Part shown: positions 1 through 7,261 of the stretch, one piece after another
How the letters are laid out: each line of letters opens with the position of its first letter
How positions within the stretch are numbered: position 1 is the first letter of the stretch
Assembly: GCA_018674025.1 (NCBI GenBank)
Contig: JABHBC010000242.1
Location: 1-12,214 of the forward strand
Direction of reading: 5' to 3'
Source of the DNA: Flavobacteriaceae bacterium
GTDB taxonomy: Bacteria; Bacteroidota; Bacteroidia; Flavobacteriales; Flavobacteriaceae
Length of the DNA stretch: 12,214 nt
Made by a program: the position numbers and the translations under genes
The notes under the pieces: model-generated
Database searches by the model: none
The model's input: the letters and a program-made list of their open reading frames with translations, nothing else
What the model was told of the DNA's origin: nothing

Positions 1-78
1 AAGATATATAATTGGAATAATTGGTATGATAAGCTAGCTGGCCCTGTTTGGGACATTTCAACTAAAGATGAAGCTTGA
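1..78 (+). CDS. 3' end of an unidentified gene (partial)
   Basis: An open frame runs from base 1 to a TGA at 76-78 and encodes 25 residues, ending in GPVWDISTKDEA. It is cut by the window edge, so the start and family cannot be determined; the visible tail is polar and rich in Trp and Tyr. I do not recognise it. It is called coding because its stop codon overlaps the TTG start of the next gene (75-77) in a TTGA arrangement, as expected for two translationally coupled genes. A 25-codon open frame in AT-rich DNA could also arise by chance, so support is moderate. Confidence 0.6.
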   Translation, partial: KIYNWNNWYDKLAGPVWDISTKDEA

Positions 79-461
79 AAAAGTATATAAATCTATATCT
101 AATATCAATTCTATTTATTTACGCTGGGGTTGCTCATTTTACTAATCCACAATTCTATATTAAAATAACTCCTTCATTTATTCCTTTTAAGCAGTTTTTA
201 ATTGATTTAAGCGGGGTTTTGGAGATTCTTGGAGGATTATTAATATTATTCAATCAGACTCGCAAAACAGGAGTGTATTTACTTGTTGGTTTATTGATTT
301 TATTTTTTGTCGTCCACTTTGACATGTTGTTTACTTTTCAGGTAAGTGAAAATATACTTTTAAACAAATCATTATTATTAATGAGAATTATTATTCAATT
401 CATATTAATTTACTGGGTAATAAGTTTATTGAAATTATTTTCTAACAAAGACAATATTTAA
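75..461 (+). CDS. DoxX-like four-helix inner-membrane protein
   Basis: A 128-residue integral membrane protein with four hydrophobic segments at about residues 5-22, 40-60, 66-85 and 102-121. The YAGVAHF element after helix 1 and the GVLEILGGLLIL stretch in helix 2 are typical of small DoxX/DoxD-related proteins. The biochemical role of this group is poorly defined; links to quinone or thiol redox processes are known for some members and cannot be assigned here. The start is a TTG. The only nearby ATG (68-70) is in another frame, and the MKKYIN opening leads straight into helix 1, so the TTG is the best start. It overlaps the upstream stop, suggesting coupled translation. The 3' end overlaps the convergent DUF3857 gene by 27 bp. 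Confidence 0.82.
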   Translation: MKKYINLYLISILFIYAGVAHFTNPQFYIKITPSFIPFKQFLIDLSGVLEILGGLLILFNQTRKTGVYLLVGLLILFFVVHFDMLFTFQVSENILLNKSLLLMRIIIQFILIYWVISLLKLFSNKDNI

Positions 462-2417
462 TTTATTAAAGTCAGCTGCAGCATTAATGACTTTTCTAAA
501 ATCATCATACTTAGATTTACTATAGTTTAATGATTTATAGAACTCTTGGATAGAAATATTTAGTTTATTGCCTTCAATACTGTAGTTTGATTCAAATTTT
601 GCAATTATATCCCCATTAGAAATATAATTTTCGTTAATGTTTATATTTTCAACTCCATCAATTTTGTATCCACGAGGTATTTTTACAGAAATTTTATAAT
701 CATAATAATTAGGATATCTAATTTCAATAGAATTTATTCTTTTTTTATTGGTATATAATTCACTTTGTGTACCTATTACACTACCTAAATTAAACACGTA
801 TCTTTTAGTTTTTTTATTATTAGCATTTTGTTTTTTAAGTAAGCTGTCTGTGGAGATTATAGATTTAACTATAAATGGATTATTATAAATTGGTTGATAA
901 ATATCTTTATTACTTACAGAATATTCAATTATTTTTTTTCCTTTTAAACCTGAAGTAGTTAAATAATCTATTAACTCATTTGAATTGAGATTATTTGATA
1001 AATTCAACATAGCTCTATTAGTTATAGCCCAATGACCTGTAAATTTTTGAGTTTCATTAATTACTACTTCTTTCATTTTTTTAAATTCAACATTTATTTC
1101 TCTATTGATGGTACTAAATCTTTTGTCATCTTCAATTATTGTACTGAAATAATAGTCTTTATTTTTATCAATATAAATTCCATAATTACCTAAAACATTA
1201 AATGGTGCTTCTCCAACTCTATATTCGCTTCTATCAGGAATAATGTATTTTTTTATTTCAGGTAAATAAAATAAAATTTCTCTTAAATTATCTGGATTAA
1301 AAAAGTCTGGATCAAATTTATTGAAATATCTGTTGGAAGTTATTAATAGTTCATAATCTATATTATTATACAATAAAAGACTAGAGTATAATTGAACTAT
1401 TCCAATATTACTACCTTTTTTGTTTTTTAAAATATAATCTAAACGAGAGAACTCAGCACTACTGTTATCTTGAACTATAAAATTATTTTTAATATAGTTA
1501 TCAATTAAATTAATTTTATTAAATGTGTAAAGATTTTTGTCTTTATGTCCAAGATTTGATTTTGTTTGTTTAAGATCTTTAAAAATCAGTTGATTAAGCT
1601 CAATTAATTCTTTAGAGAATTTCTTTGGAAATGCTATGGTGTGTATGCTATTGGTTATATTTTTCCAAAATTCATTTTGTGGAGTTACTTTATCAGCTAA
1701 ATAGCATTGATAACTAATGTTGACTCTATTGGCTTGAAGTGTTGAATACTCCTCATTATCTATAGCTTTTAAATTGTTAATTGTAATTTTCTTGACCTTA
1801 ATATTATTAATTAAATCTAAATTAAAAACTTCATTAGTGTTGTAAGATTTAACTTTTGACTTAAAATTATTTGGGATTAAAATAAATTCCGTTTTAGTAT
1901 TAAAATACTCCTCCTGTAATATCTGACTGCCATGAATTTCATTTCTTTCTTTGGTGGTGTAAATATATTCAAGAGTTGAGTTTTTCTGTAATTCAGGTAA
2001 TTGATAAATTTTAAAATTCTTATTAAATTCTTTATTATCAAGTTCTGTTAGATTTGAATTTTCTAAATTGACCACAGTTCCAGAACTATCTATTGTTCTT
2101 AATTTTAAATCAACTAAATAATCTGAATTATACATAGGTATGTATATAATGTTATGATATTTAGCTCCATCTTCATCTAGAATTTTTATAATTGTATGTC
2201 TGGTAAGAAATTTTTCAAATGAATTATTTAAACTGTCATTTGATTCTTTAAATTCGACAATATATTTATTTAAAATACCTATCGATGATTCTTGAAAGCT
2301 AGAATCAATTTGTTGTACATTAACAGTATTTTCAGACCATTTATATGTCTTGTAAAATTGAGCATAGCTGAAAGTCTTCACTAGAATTAATATTGTTAAG
2401 AGAGATTTTTTAATCAT
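435..2417 (-). CDS. Secreted DUF3857 protein with degenerate transglutaminase-like region
   Basis: A 660-residue protein with an N-terminal signal peptide (residues 1-19, likely cleaved after SYA). Residues about 45-240 fit the DUF3857 beta-rich domain: an ILDEDG element near 79-84, then LKLRTIDSSGTVV. Residues about 300-415 fit the transglutaminase-like region that usually follows. The C-terminus (KYDDFRKVINAAADFNKL, about 636-653) is the characteristic end of the family. The only cysteine is C238, and there is no histidine between 292 and 461. The position where the family has its catalytic Cys (GDCKD-like) reads GSNIG (335-339), so the region cannot act as a Cys-His-Asp enzyme; D395 in IIPDRSEY may be the surviving Asp. 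Function is unknown, and a periplasmic or envelope binding role is inferred. It lies alone on its strand, divergent from menE. Confidence 0.82.
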   Translation of the reverse strand: MIKKSLLTILILVKTFSYAQFYKTYKWSENTVNVQQIDSSFQESSIGILNKYIVEFKESNDSLNNSFEKFLTRHTIIKILDEDGAKYHNIIYIPMYNSDYLVDLKLRTIDSSGTVVNLENSNLTELDNKEFNKNFKIYQLPELQKNSTLEYIYTTKERNEIHGSQILQEEYFNTKTEFILIPNNFKSKVKSYNTNEVFNLDLINNIKVKKITINNLKAIDNEEYSTLQANRVNISYQCYLADKVTPQNEFWKNITNSIHTIAFPKKFSKELIELNQLIFKDLKQTKSNLGHKDKNLYTFNKINLIDNYIKNNFIVQDNSSAEFSRLDYILKNKKGSNIGIVQLYSSLLLYNNIDYELLITSNRYFNKFDPDFFNPDNLREILFYLPEIKKYIIPDRSEYRVGEAPFNVLGNYGIYIDKNKDYYFSTIIEDDKRFSTINREINVEFKKMKEVVINETQKFTGHWAITNRAMLNLSNNLNSNELIDYLTTSGLKGKKIIEYSVSNKDIYQPIYNNPFIVKSIISTDSLLKKQNANNKKTKRYVFNLGSVIGTQSELYTNKKRINSIEIRYPNYYDYKISVKIPRGYKIDGVENININENYISNGDIIAKFESNYSIEGNKLNISIQEFYKSLNYSKSKYDDFRKVINAAADFNKLNIVFVRK

Positions 2418-2451
2418 CTATTTTAATAATTTTATTTGAATTAATATGATT

Positions 2452-2459
2452 CAAATATA
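2452..2459 (-). promoter_or_regulatory. Candidate -7 element for the DUF3857 gene
   Basis: Read on the minus strand this is TATATTTG, a full match to the Bacteroidota TAnnTTTG -7 consensus. It would give a leader of roughly 30 bases before the ATG at 2417. No TTG lies 17-23 bases upstream, so only half of the consensus promoter is visible. In such AT-rich DNA an 8-mer with six fixed positions can occur by chance. Confidence 0.4.
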
Positions 2460-2509
2460 TTTATAATAATTATACACAGAGTTAAAATATTTATAAATTT
2501 AACGTATTG

Positions 2510-2517
2510 TATATTTG
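2510..2517 (+). promoter_or_regulatory. Candidate -7 element for the menE operon
   Basis: TATATTTG matches TAnnTTTG exactly and ends only five bases before the menE ATG (2523). If used, transcription would start at or within a few bases of the ATG, giving a leaderless or nearly leaderless mRNA. No TTG is found 17-23 bases upstream, so the -33 half is missing or diverged. Confidence 0.4.
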
Positions 2518-2522
2518 TAATT

Positions 2523-3572
2523 ATGATAACTATTAATAAAAATTTTAAATTAAATTCTAACCATTATAATAGGAGAGAATTAGTAAAATTTGCATTAAAA
2601 AATATCGAAATTAATAATATTGATTTAATTGATCTCTCTAATTTTATTTTAGAAGTTTTTAATCAAGAACCTTTTATCCTATGTAAAACATCTGGATCAA
2701 CTGGTGAGCCTAAAGTTATTAAGCTTGAAAAAACCTCACTTTTGAATTCAGTGAATCTAACTAAAGATTACTTTAATCTAAAACCTGGATATTTAGCTAT
2801 TTCTTTTTTACCAATGAACTTTATTGCTGGCAAGATGATGTTAGTTAGAGCTATGGTTATTGGTTTAGATCTACAACTAAATAAGCCAACATCCAATCCT
2901 TCTAAATTTATTAATAAAAATTATTTTTTCTCAGCAATGACACCAATGCAAGCTAGTAATTCAATCAATAAACTTAAATATATAAATAAACTTATTCTTG
3001 GTGGTTCTAAAGTCTCTAATTCTTTAAGTTCAAATATTTTATCCAAAATTGATACTTATTATGAAACATACGGAATGACTGAAACAGCCACTCACATAGC
3101 CGTAAAGAGAGTTTCTAAAAATGATTCTATATCAACCCCCTTTAAAGTTTTAAATGGTGTTAGTATATCAACAGATTTAAATAACTGTTTAGTAATTAGC
3201 GTTCCCTCAATTACTAAAAATAAAATAATCACAAATGATATCGTAAAAATTAAATCTAATAATGAGTTTCATTTAATTGGTAGAGCTGATAATGTTATTA
3301 ACTCAGGTGGGGTTAAATTAAGCCCGGAAGATATAGAAAGGAAACTCTCTAAATATATTTCTAAAAATTATATTATATCTTCATTAAAAGATGATGTATT
3401 GGGAGAAAAATTAATACTTATAATTGAATCTAAAAAATATAAATTTAATGAGAGTATTTTTAATTCTTTAAACAAATTTGAAAAGCCAAAAGAAGTTTAT
3501 TTTATCAATAAATTCATTTACACTAAATCAAAAAAAATCGATAGAATTAATACCAAATTAACCATAAAATAA
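2523..3572 (+). CDS. menE: AMP-binding acyl-CoA ligase, probable o-succinylbenzoate-CoA ligase
   Basis: A 349-residue member of the adenylate-forming (ANL) superfamily. Visible motifs are the phosphate-binding loop TSGSTGEPK (56-64), the YGMTET motif (183-188), the TND aspartate (D239), GRADNVINSGGVKLSPEDIE (253-272), and a C-terminal lysine in SKKIDR (K338, the expected adenylation lysine). In that last motif the usual Gly of SGKI is Lys. MenE activates o-succinylbenzoate with ATP and CoA in menaquinone synthesis. At 349 residues it is much shorter than E. coli or Bacillus MenE (over 450) because the N-terminal part is reduced; short forms of this kind are what I would expect in flavobacteria. 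The MenE assignment rests on this resemblance, and other men genes are not in view, so substrate identity is inferred. It is first in a plus-strand cluster, six bases before the peptidase gene. Confidence 0.8.
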   Translation: MITINKNFKLNSNHYNRRELVKFALKNIEINNIDLIDLSNFILEVFNQEPFILCKTSGSTGEPKVIKLEKTSLLNSVNLTKDYFNLKPGYLAISFLPMNFIAGKMMLVRAMVIGLDLQLNKPTSNPSKFINKNYFFSAMTPMQASNSINKLKYINKLILGGSKVSNSLSSNILSKIDTYYETYGMTETATHIAVKRVSKNDSISTPFKVLNGVSISTDLNNCLVISVPSITKNKIITNDIVKIKSNNEFHLIGRADNVINSGGVKLSPEDIERKLSKYISKNYIISSLKDDVLGEKLILIIESKKYKFNESIFNSLNKFEKPKEVYFINKFIYTKSKKIDRINTKLTIK

Positions 3573-3578
3573 ATAATT

Positions 3579-4898
3579 ATGTATAAACTGATCATAGCAT
3601 TTTTAATTACAACAAATATATTTTCTCAAGAAATATTATCCGAAAAAAATAGAGCTGAAGTTGTCAATAGTGTTTTGAAAGACCGATTAAATAATCTTTT
3701 ACCAGATTTAATGGATCAATCTGATATAGATATGTGGATTTTAATTTCTAGAGAATATAATGAAGATCCAGTTTTAAAAACAATGTTACCTGCTGAATGG
3801 TTGAATGCAAGAAGAAGAACCATCATACTTTTTTACAGAAATAAAAAAAACAATACAATTGATAAACTAGCAGTAGCAAGATATAATTTTGGAGATAATA
3901 TAATTTCAGCATGGGACAAGGAAACTCAACCAATTCAATGGAAAAGGTTAGTTGAGTTAATTGAAGAACGTAAACCTGAAAAAATAGGCTTAAATTTCTC
4001 TAAAGATTTTAATATTTCGGATGGCTTAGATAAAACTGACTTTGATGAATTTATGGAAGTACTACCATCAAATTATAAAAATAAAATTGTCAGCGCTGAA
4101 ACATTATCTAATTTATGGATAGAAACAAGAACTGTATATGAGATGGAATTATATGAAGATGTAATATCAATTACTCATAATATTATTTCAGAAGCTTTTT
4201 CAAATTCAGTAATAAAACCAGGTTTAACAACCACTACTGACATTGAATGGTGGATGAGACAAAAAGTAACAGAACTTGGGTTAGACACTTGGTTTCATCC
4301 AACTGTAGATATACAGAGAAACAGTGAATTTCAAAAAGATCATTTAAATTCTTTCTCAGAAAGACCTACTGATAAAATTATTAATTACGGTGATTTGCTT
4401 CATTGTGACTTTGGAATAACTTATTTACGTTTAAATTCAGACTGTCAGCGTTTAGCTTATGTTATGAAAGAATCTGATAGTAATATCCCTGATTTTTTAA
4501 CAAATGCTTTTAAAATGGGAAATCAATTACAAGATATTCTGACCAATAATTTTAAACACAAAGTCTCTGGAAATGATATTCTTCTTAATTCATTGAACAA
4601 AGCAAAGAATATCGGATTAAGACCATCTATCTATACTCACCCGTTAGGTTCTTATGGTCATTCCTCTGGACCTACTATTGGAATGTGGGATTCTCAACAA
4701 GGGGTAAAAGGAGCAGGTGATTACAAGTTAAACTATAATACTGTATATGCAATTGAGCTCAATATTACCACTTTTATTTCTGAATGGAATAGAGATGTTA
4801 AAATCATGTTAGAAGAAGCTGGATTTTTTGGAGAAAATGGATTTAGATATGTTAATAATAGGCAAACTAAAATAATAGAAATTCCATTTATTAAATAA
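3579..4898 (+). CDS. Secreted M24 metallopeptidase (Xaa-Pro aminopeptidase-like)
   Basis: A 439-residue protein with a short signal peptide (MYKLIIAFLITTNIFS, cut around residue 16), so it probably acts in the periplasm or envelope. An N-terminal creatinase-like domain (about 25-180) is followed by the pita-bread metallopeptidase domain (about 190-425). All five expected metal ligands can be placed: D277 (HCDFG), D288 (NSDCQR), H354 in an HxxGxxxH pattern with H361 (HPLGSYGH), E393 (YAIEL), and E412 or E413 (IMLEE). It is therefore likely an active dinuclear-metal exopeptidase, with aminopeptidase P the closest activity; proline specificity is inferred from family only. It follows menE by six bases and is presumably co-transcribed, although no functional link with menaquinone synthesis is evident. 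A perfect inverted repeat follows its stop. Confidence 0.87.
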   Translation: MYKLIIAFLITTNIFSQEILSEKNRAEVVNSVLKDRLNNLLPDLMDQSDIDMWILISREYNEDPVLKTMLPAEWLNARRRTIILFYRNKKNNTIDKLAVARYNFGDNIISAWDKETQPIQWKRLVELIEERKPEKIGLNFSKDFNISDGLDKTDFDEFMEVLPSNYKNKIVSAETLSNLWIETRTVYEMELYEDVISITHNIISEAFSNSVIKPGLTTTTDIEWWMRQKVTELGLDTWFHPTVDIQRNSEFQKDHLNSFSERPTDKIINYGDLLHCDFGITYLRLNSDCQRLAYVMKESDSNIPDFLTNAFKMGNQLQDILTNNFKHKVSGNDILLNSLNKAKNIGLRPSIYTHPLGSYGHSSGPTIGMWDSQQGVKGAGDYKLNYNTVYAIELNITTFISEWNRDVKIMLEEAGFFGENGFRYVNNRQTKIIEIPFIK

Positions 4899-4901
4899 TA
4901 A

Positions 4902-4920
4902 TTTTACTAGTTTAGTAAAA
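4902..4920 (+). terminator. Perfect 8-bp inverted repeat, possible weak terminator or attenuator
   Basis: TTTTACTA, a three-base GTT loop, then TAGTAAAA: a perfect hairpin with only two G/C pairs. It sits four bases after the peptidase stop, and five T's follow at 4925-4929. The stem is AU-rich and weak, so full termination is doubtful. Partial termination, 3'-end stabilisation or chance are all possible. Confidence 0.35.
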
Positions 4921-4931
4921 AATATTTTTCG

Positions 4932-5378
4932 ATGAAAAAGCCATTGCTATCACTACTAATTTGTTTGTTTTCAACTTTATCTTACTCACAACAATTAAAT
5001 AACGTTCAAAGAGGCCAAAGAGGATATGCTCCAATGCCAAAATATGATAGTTCTGCATATGTGTCAACTTTAGATATTTACAAAGAACTAGATAAAGTAT
5101 TACCTAAATGTAAGGATGAATTTATGTTAGATGAATTTGAAATGCAAATCCTTAAAGGTTTACTAATTGATAAAATGGAAAATTATAATATAATTGTAGA
5201 AAATGAAGATTATACAAGAGATGTTAGACAAAGCAAACTTAAATTAAATGAGTTTCAATTTGTGAAATCTCTCAATTCTATTTTAACTTCAGAAGAAGTC
5301 GCTAAATATATTGAAATGGATTTTGAGAGTGAAAAAAAAGAAAAAAAGAAAAAAAGAAGAAAAAAAAATAAATCATAA
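4932..5378 (+). CDS. Exported protein of unknown function with poly-lysine tail
   Basis: A 148-residue protein with a clear signal peptide (MKKPLLSLLICLFSTLSYSQ, cleaved near residue 18-20) and no further membrane segment. The mature part has a Gly/Arg/Pro-containing stretch (27-37), then a mostly helical core (about 48-130) with a Cys in LPKC (60), LDEFEMQILKGLL (66-78) and a SILTSEEVAKY segment (116-126). It ends in a strongly basic tail (135-147, almost all Lys/Arg). I recognise the general type, a small exported flavobacterial protein found before the CAL67264-type gene, but know no function. The SILTSEE turn is loosely like the LTxEQ motifs of Spy/CpxP-type periplasmic proteins; that similarity is too weak for an assignment. 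The next gene starts six bases downstream. Confidence 0.75.
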   Translation: MKKPLLSLLICLFSTLSYSQQLNNVQRGQRGYAPMPKYDSSAYVSTLDIYKELDKVLPKCKDEFMLDEFEMQILKGLLIDKMENYNIIVENEDYTRDVRQSKLKLNEFQFVKSLNSILTSEEVAKYIEMDFESEKKEKKKKRRKKNKS

Positions 5379-5384
5379 CTAAAT

Positions 5385-5570
5385 ATGAAAATGATGAATA
5401 AAAATACAGTTCTTGGTTGGGCAACCTTTATAATGATAATTATAGGTCTAGTGCTTGTAGCTCTTGGAGCTTTTAAATACAATGAAGTAGCTGGTTGGGG
5501 GTTTGTCTCAGTTGGTATAGGTTTTTTTGCTAATGCATGGGTTTTTTATGCCCTTAAAGGGAGAGTATAA
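5385..5570 (+). CDS. Small two-helix membrane protein (CAL67264 family)
   Basis: A 61-residue protein made almost entirely of two membrane helices (about 9-30 and 36-57) joined by KYNEVAGWG, with a short basic C-terminus (KGRV). The sequence matches my memory of the CAL67264 family of small membrane proteins, named after a flavobacterial locus tag and of unknown function. Three Met codons (5385, 5391, 5394) could start it; MNKNTVLGWATF from the third is the part that resembles the family, so the true start may be 5394. The stop overlaps the ettA start by one base (TAATG), implying translational coupling with ettA. A link to translation or membrane energetics is speculation based on context only. 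Confidence 0.82.
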   Translation: MKMMNKNTVLGWATFIMIIIGLVLVALGAFKYNEVAGWGFVSVGIGFFANAWVFYALKGRV

Positions 5571-7261
5571 TGAGTGATGATAAAAAGATAATATTTTCAA
5601 TGTCTGGTTTATCTAAGACATTTTCAGGAGAAAGCAAGCCAGTATTAAAAAATATTTATTTAAGCTTCTTTTATGGTGCTAAAATTGGAATTCTTGGTTT
5701 AAACGGCTCAGGTAAATCTACCTTACTAAAGATTATTGCTGGAATTGATAAGAATTTTCAAGGAGATATTACATTTTTACAAGATTACTCTGTTGGTATG
5801 TTAGAACAAGAACCTGTTCTTGATGATGATAAAACTGTATTAGAAATTGTTAAAGAAGGGGTAGGAGAAACAGTCGCTATATTAGACGAATATAATTCAA
5901 TAAACGACCAATTTGGTTTAGAAGAAGTATACTCTAATGCTGATAAAATGCAAAAGCTTATGGATAGGCAGTCTGTTCTTCAAGATATGATTGATGCATC
6001 TAATGCATGGGAATTAGACACTAAATTAGAAATTGCAATGGATGCTTTAAGAACTCCAAGTTCTGACAAAAAAATTAAATTTTTATCTGGTGGTGAAAGA
6101 AGAAGGGTTGCCTTATGTAGATTGCTATTACAAGAACCTGATGTATTATTATTAGACGAGCCTACGAATCATTTAGATGCTGAATCAGTTGATTGGTTAG
6201 AACAGCACTTGGCAAGATACAAAGGGACGGTTATTGCTGTAACTCATGATAGATATTTTTTAGATAATGTAGCTGGATGGATTTTAGAATTAGATAGAGG
6301 AGAGGGTATCCCATGGAAAGGAAATTATTCTTCTTGGTTAGATCAAAAATCAACAAGATTAGCTCAAGAAAGTAAAACAGCATCAAAAAGACAAAAGATT
6401 CTAGAAAGAGAATTAGATTGGGTTAGACAAGGTGCAAAAGGAAGACAAACAAAACAAAAAGCAAGATTAAGTAACTATGATAAGTTATTGAATCAGGATC
6501 AAAAACAACTCGACGAAAAATTAGAAATATTTATTCCAAATGGTCCACGACTTGGAACAAATGTTATTAACTCTATTAACGTAAGTAAAGCTTTTGATGA
6601 CAAGTTACTTTATGATAACCTTGAGTTTAATTTGCCTCAAGCTGGAATTGTTGGTATTATTGGCCCAAATGGAGCTGGAAAAACAACCATATTTAAAATG
6701 ATTATGAAAGAACTTAACCCTGATAAAGGTGAGTTTTTGATTGGCGAAACTGCAAAAATCGCATATGTTGATCAATCCCATGCAAATATTGACCTTGATA
6801 AAAGTATTTGGGAAAATTTTTCAGATGGCCAAGAACTTATAATGATGGGTAATAGACAAGTAAATTCTAGAGCTTATTTAAGTAGATTTAATTTTAGTGG
6901 GAGTGAACAAAATAAAAAAGTTAAACTATTATCTGGTGGTGAAAGAAATAGGCTTCATTTAGCTATGACATTAAAAGAAGAAGGCAATGTTTTACTTTTA
7001 GATGAACCGACTAATGATTTAGATGTTAACACTTTAAGAGCACTGGAAGAAGGTTTAGAGAGTTTTGCTGGGTGTGCTGTGGTTATAAGTCATGATAGAT
7101 GGTTTTTAGACAGAGTTTGTACTCACATTCTAGCCTTTGAAGGAAACTCTGAAGTATATTTTTTCGAAGGTGCTTACAGTGAATATGAAGAAAATAAAAA
7201 GAAAAGATTAGGAAAAGAAGTTTTGCCCACAAGAATAAAGTATAGGAAATTAATTAGATAG
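5570..7261 (+). CDS. ettA: Energy-dependent translational throttle protein EttA (ABC-F ATPase)
   Basis: A 563-residue soluble protein with two ABC ATPase domains and no membrane segment. NBD1 has Walker A GLNGSGKST (43-51), signature LSGGE (172-176), Walker B LLLDEPTNHLD (193-203) and H-loop H226. NBD2 has GPNGAGKTT (365-373), LSGGE (454-458), LLLDEPTNDLD (475-485) and H508. Between them lies a charged linker (about 240-320) with ARLSNYDKL, typical of the EttA tRNA-interaction motif, and an arm insertion lies at about 95-140. Length and architecture match E. coli EttA (about 555 residues). EttA binds the ribosomal E site and, depending on ATP/ADP ratio, restrains or permits the first peptide-bond step. 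All ATPase motifs look intact. It overlaps the membrane-protein gene by one base and the convergent GNAT gene by eight. Confidence 0.93.
   Translation: MSDDKKIIFSMSGLSKTFSGESKPVLKNIYLSFFYGAKIGILGLNGSGKSTLLKIIAGIDKNFQGDITFLQDYSVGMLEQEPVLDDDKTVLEIVKEGVGETVAILDEYNSINDQFGLEEVYSNADKMQKLMDRQSVLQDMIDASNAWELDTKLEIAMDALRTPSSDKKIKFLSGGERRRVALCRLLLQEPDVLLLDEPTNHLDAESVDWLEQHLARYKGTVIAVTHDRYFLDNVAGWILELDRGEGIPWKGNYSSWLDQKSTRLAQESKTASKRQKILERELDWVRQGAKGRQTKQKARLSNYDKLLNQDQKQLDEKLEIFIPNGPRLGTNVINSINVSKAFDDKLLYDNLEFNLPQAGIVGIIGPNGAGKTTIFKMIMKELNPDKGEFLIGETAKIAYVDQSHANIDLDKSIWENFSDGQELIMMGNRQVNSRAYLSRFNFSGSEQNKKVKLLSGGERNRLHLAMTLKEEGNVLLLDEPTNDLDVNTLRALEEGLESFAGCAVVISHDRWFLDRVCTHILAFEGNSEVYFFEGAYSEYEENKKKRLGKEVLPTRIKYRKLIR

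Noticed and set aside
2462..2474. TATAAT-A-ATTATA palindrome in the DUF3857/menE spacer
   Set aside because: It is made only of A and T in very AT-rich DNA, so a short palindrome of this kind is expected by chance; it is not tied to either -7 element.
4923..4930. TATTTTTC as a promoter -7 element for the Lys-tailed protein gene
   Set aside because: It ends one base before the ATG, lacks the final G and has no TTG upstream.
5255..5482. A 75-codon open frame on the minus strand, rich in Phe
   Set aside because: It is the antisense of the poly-lysine tail and of the start of the membrane-protein gene; Phe richness simply mirrors Lys codons.
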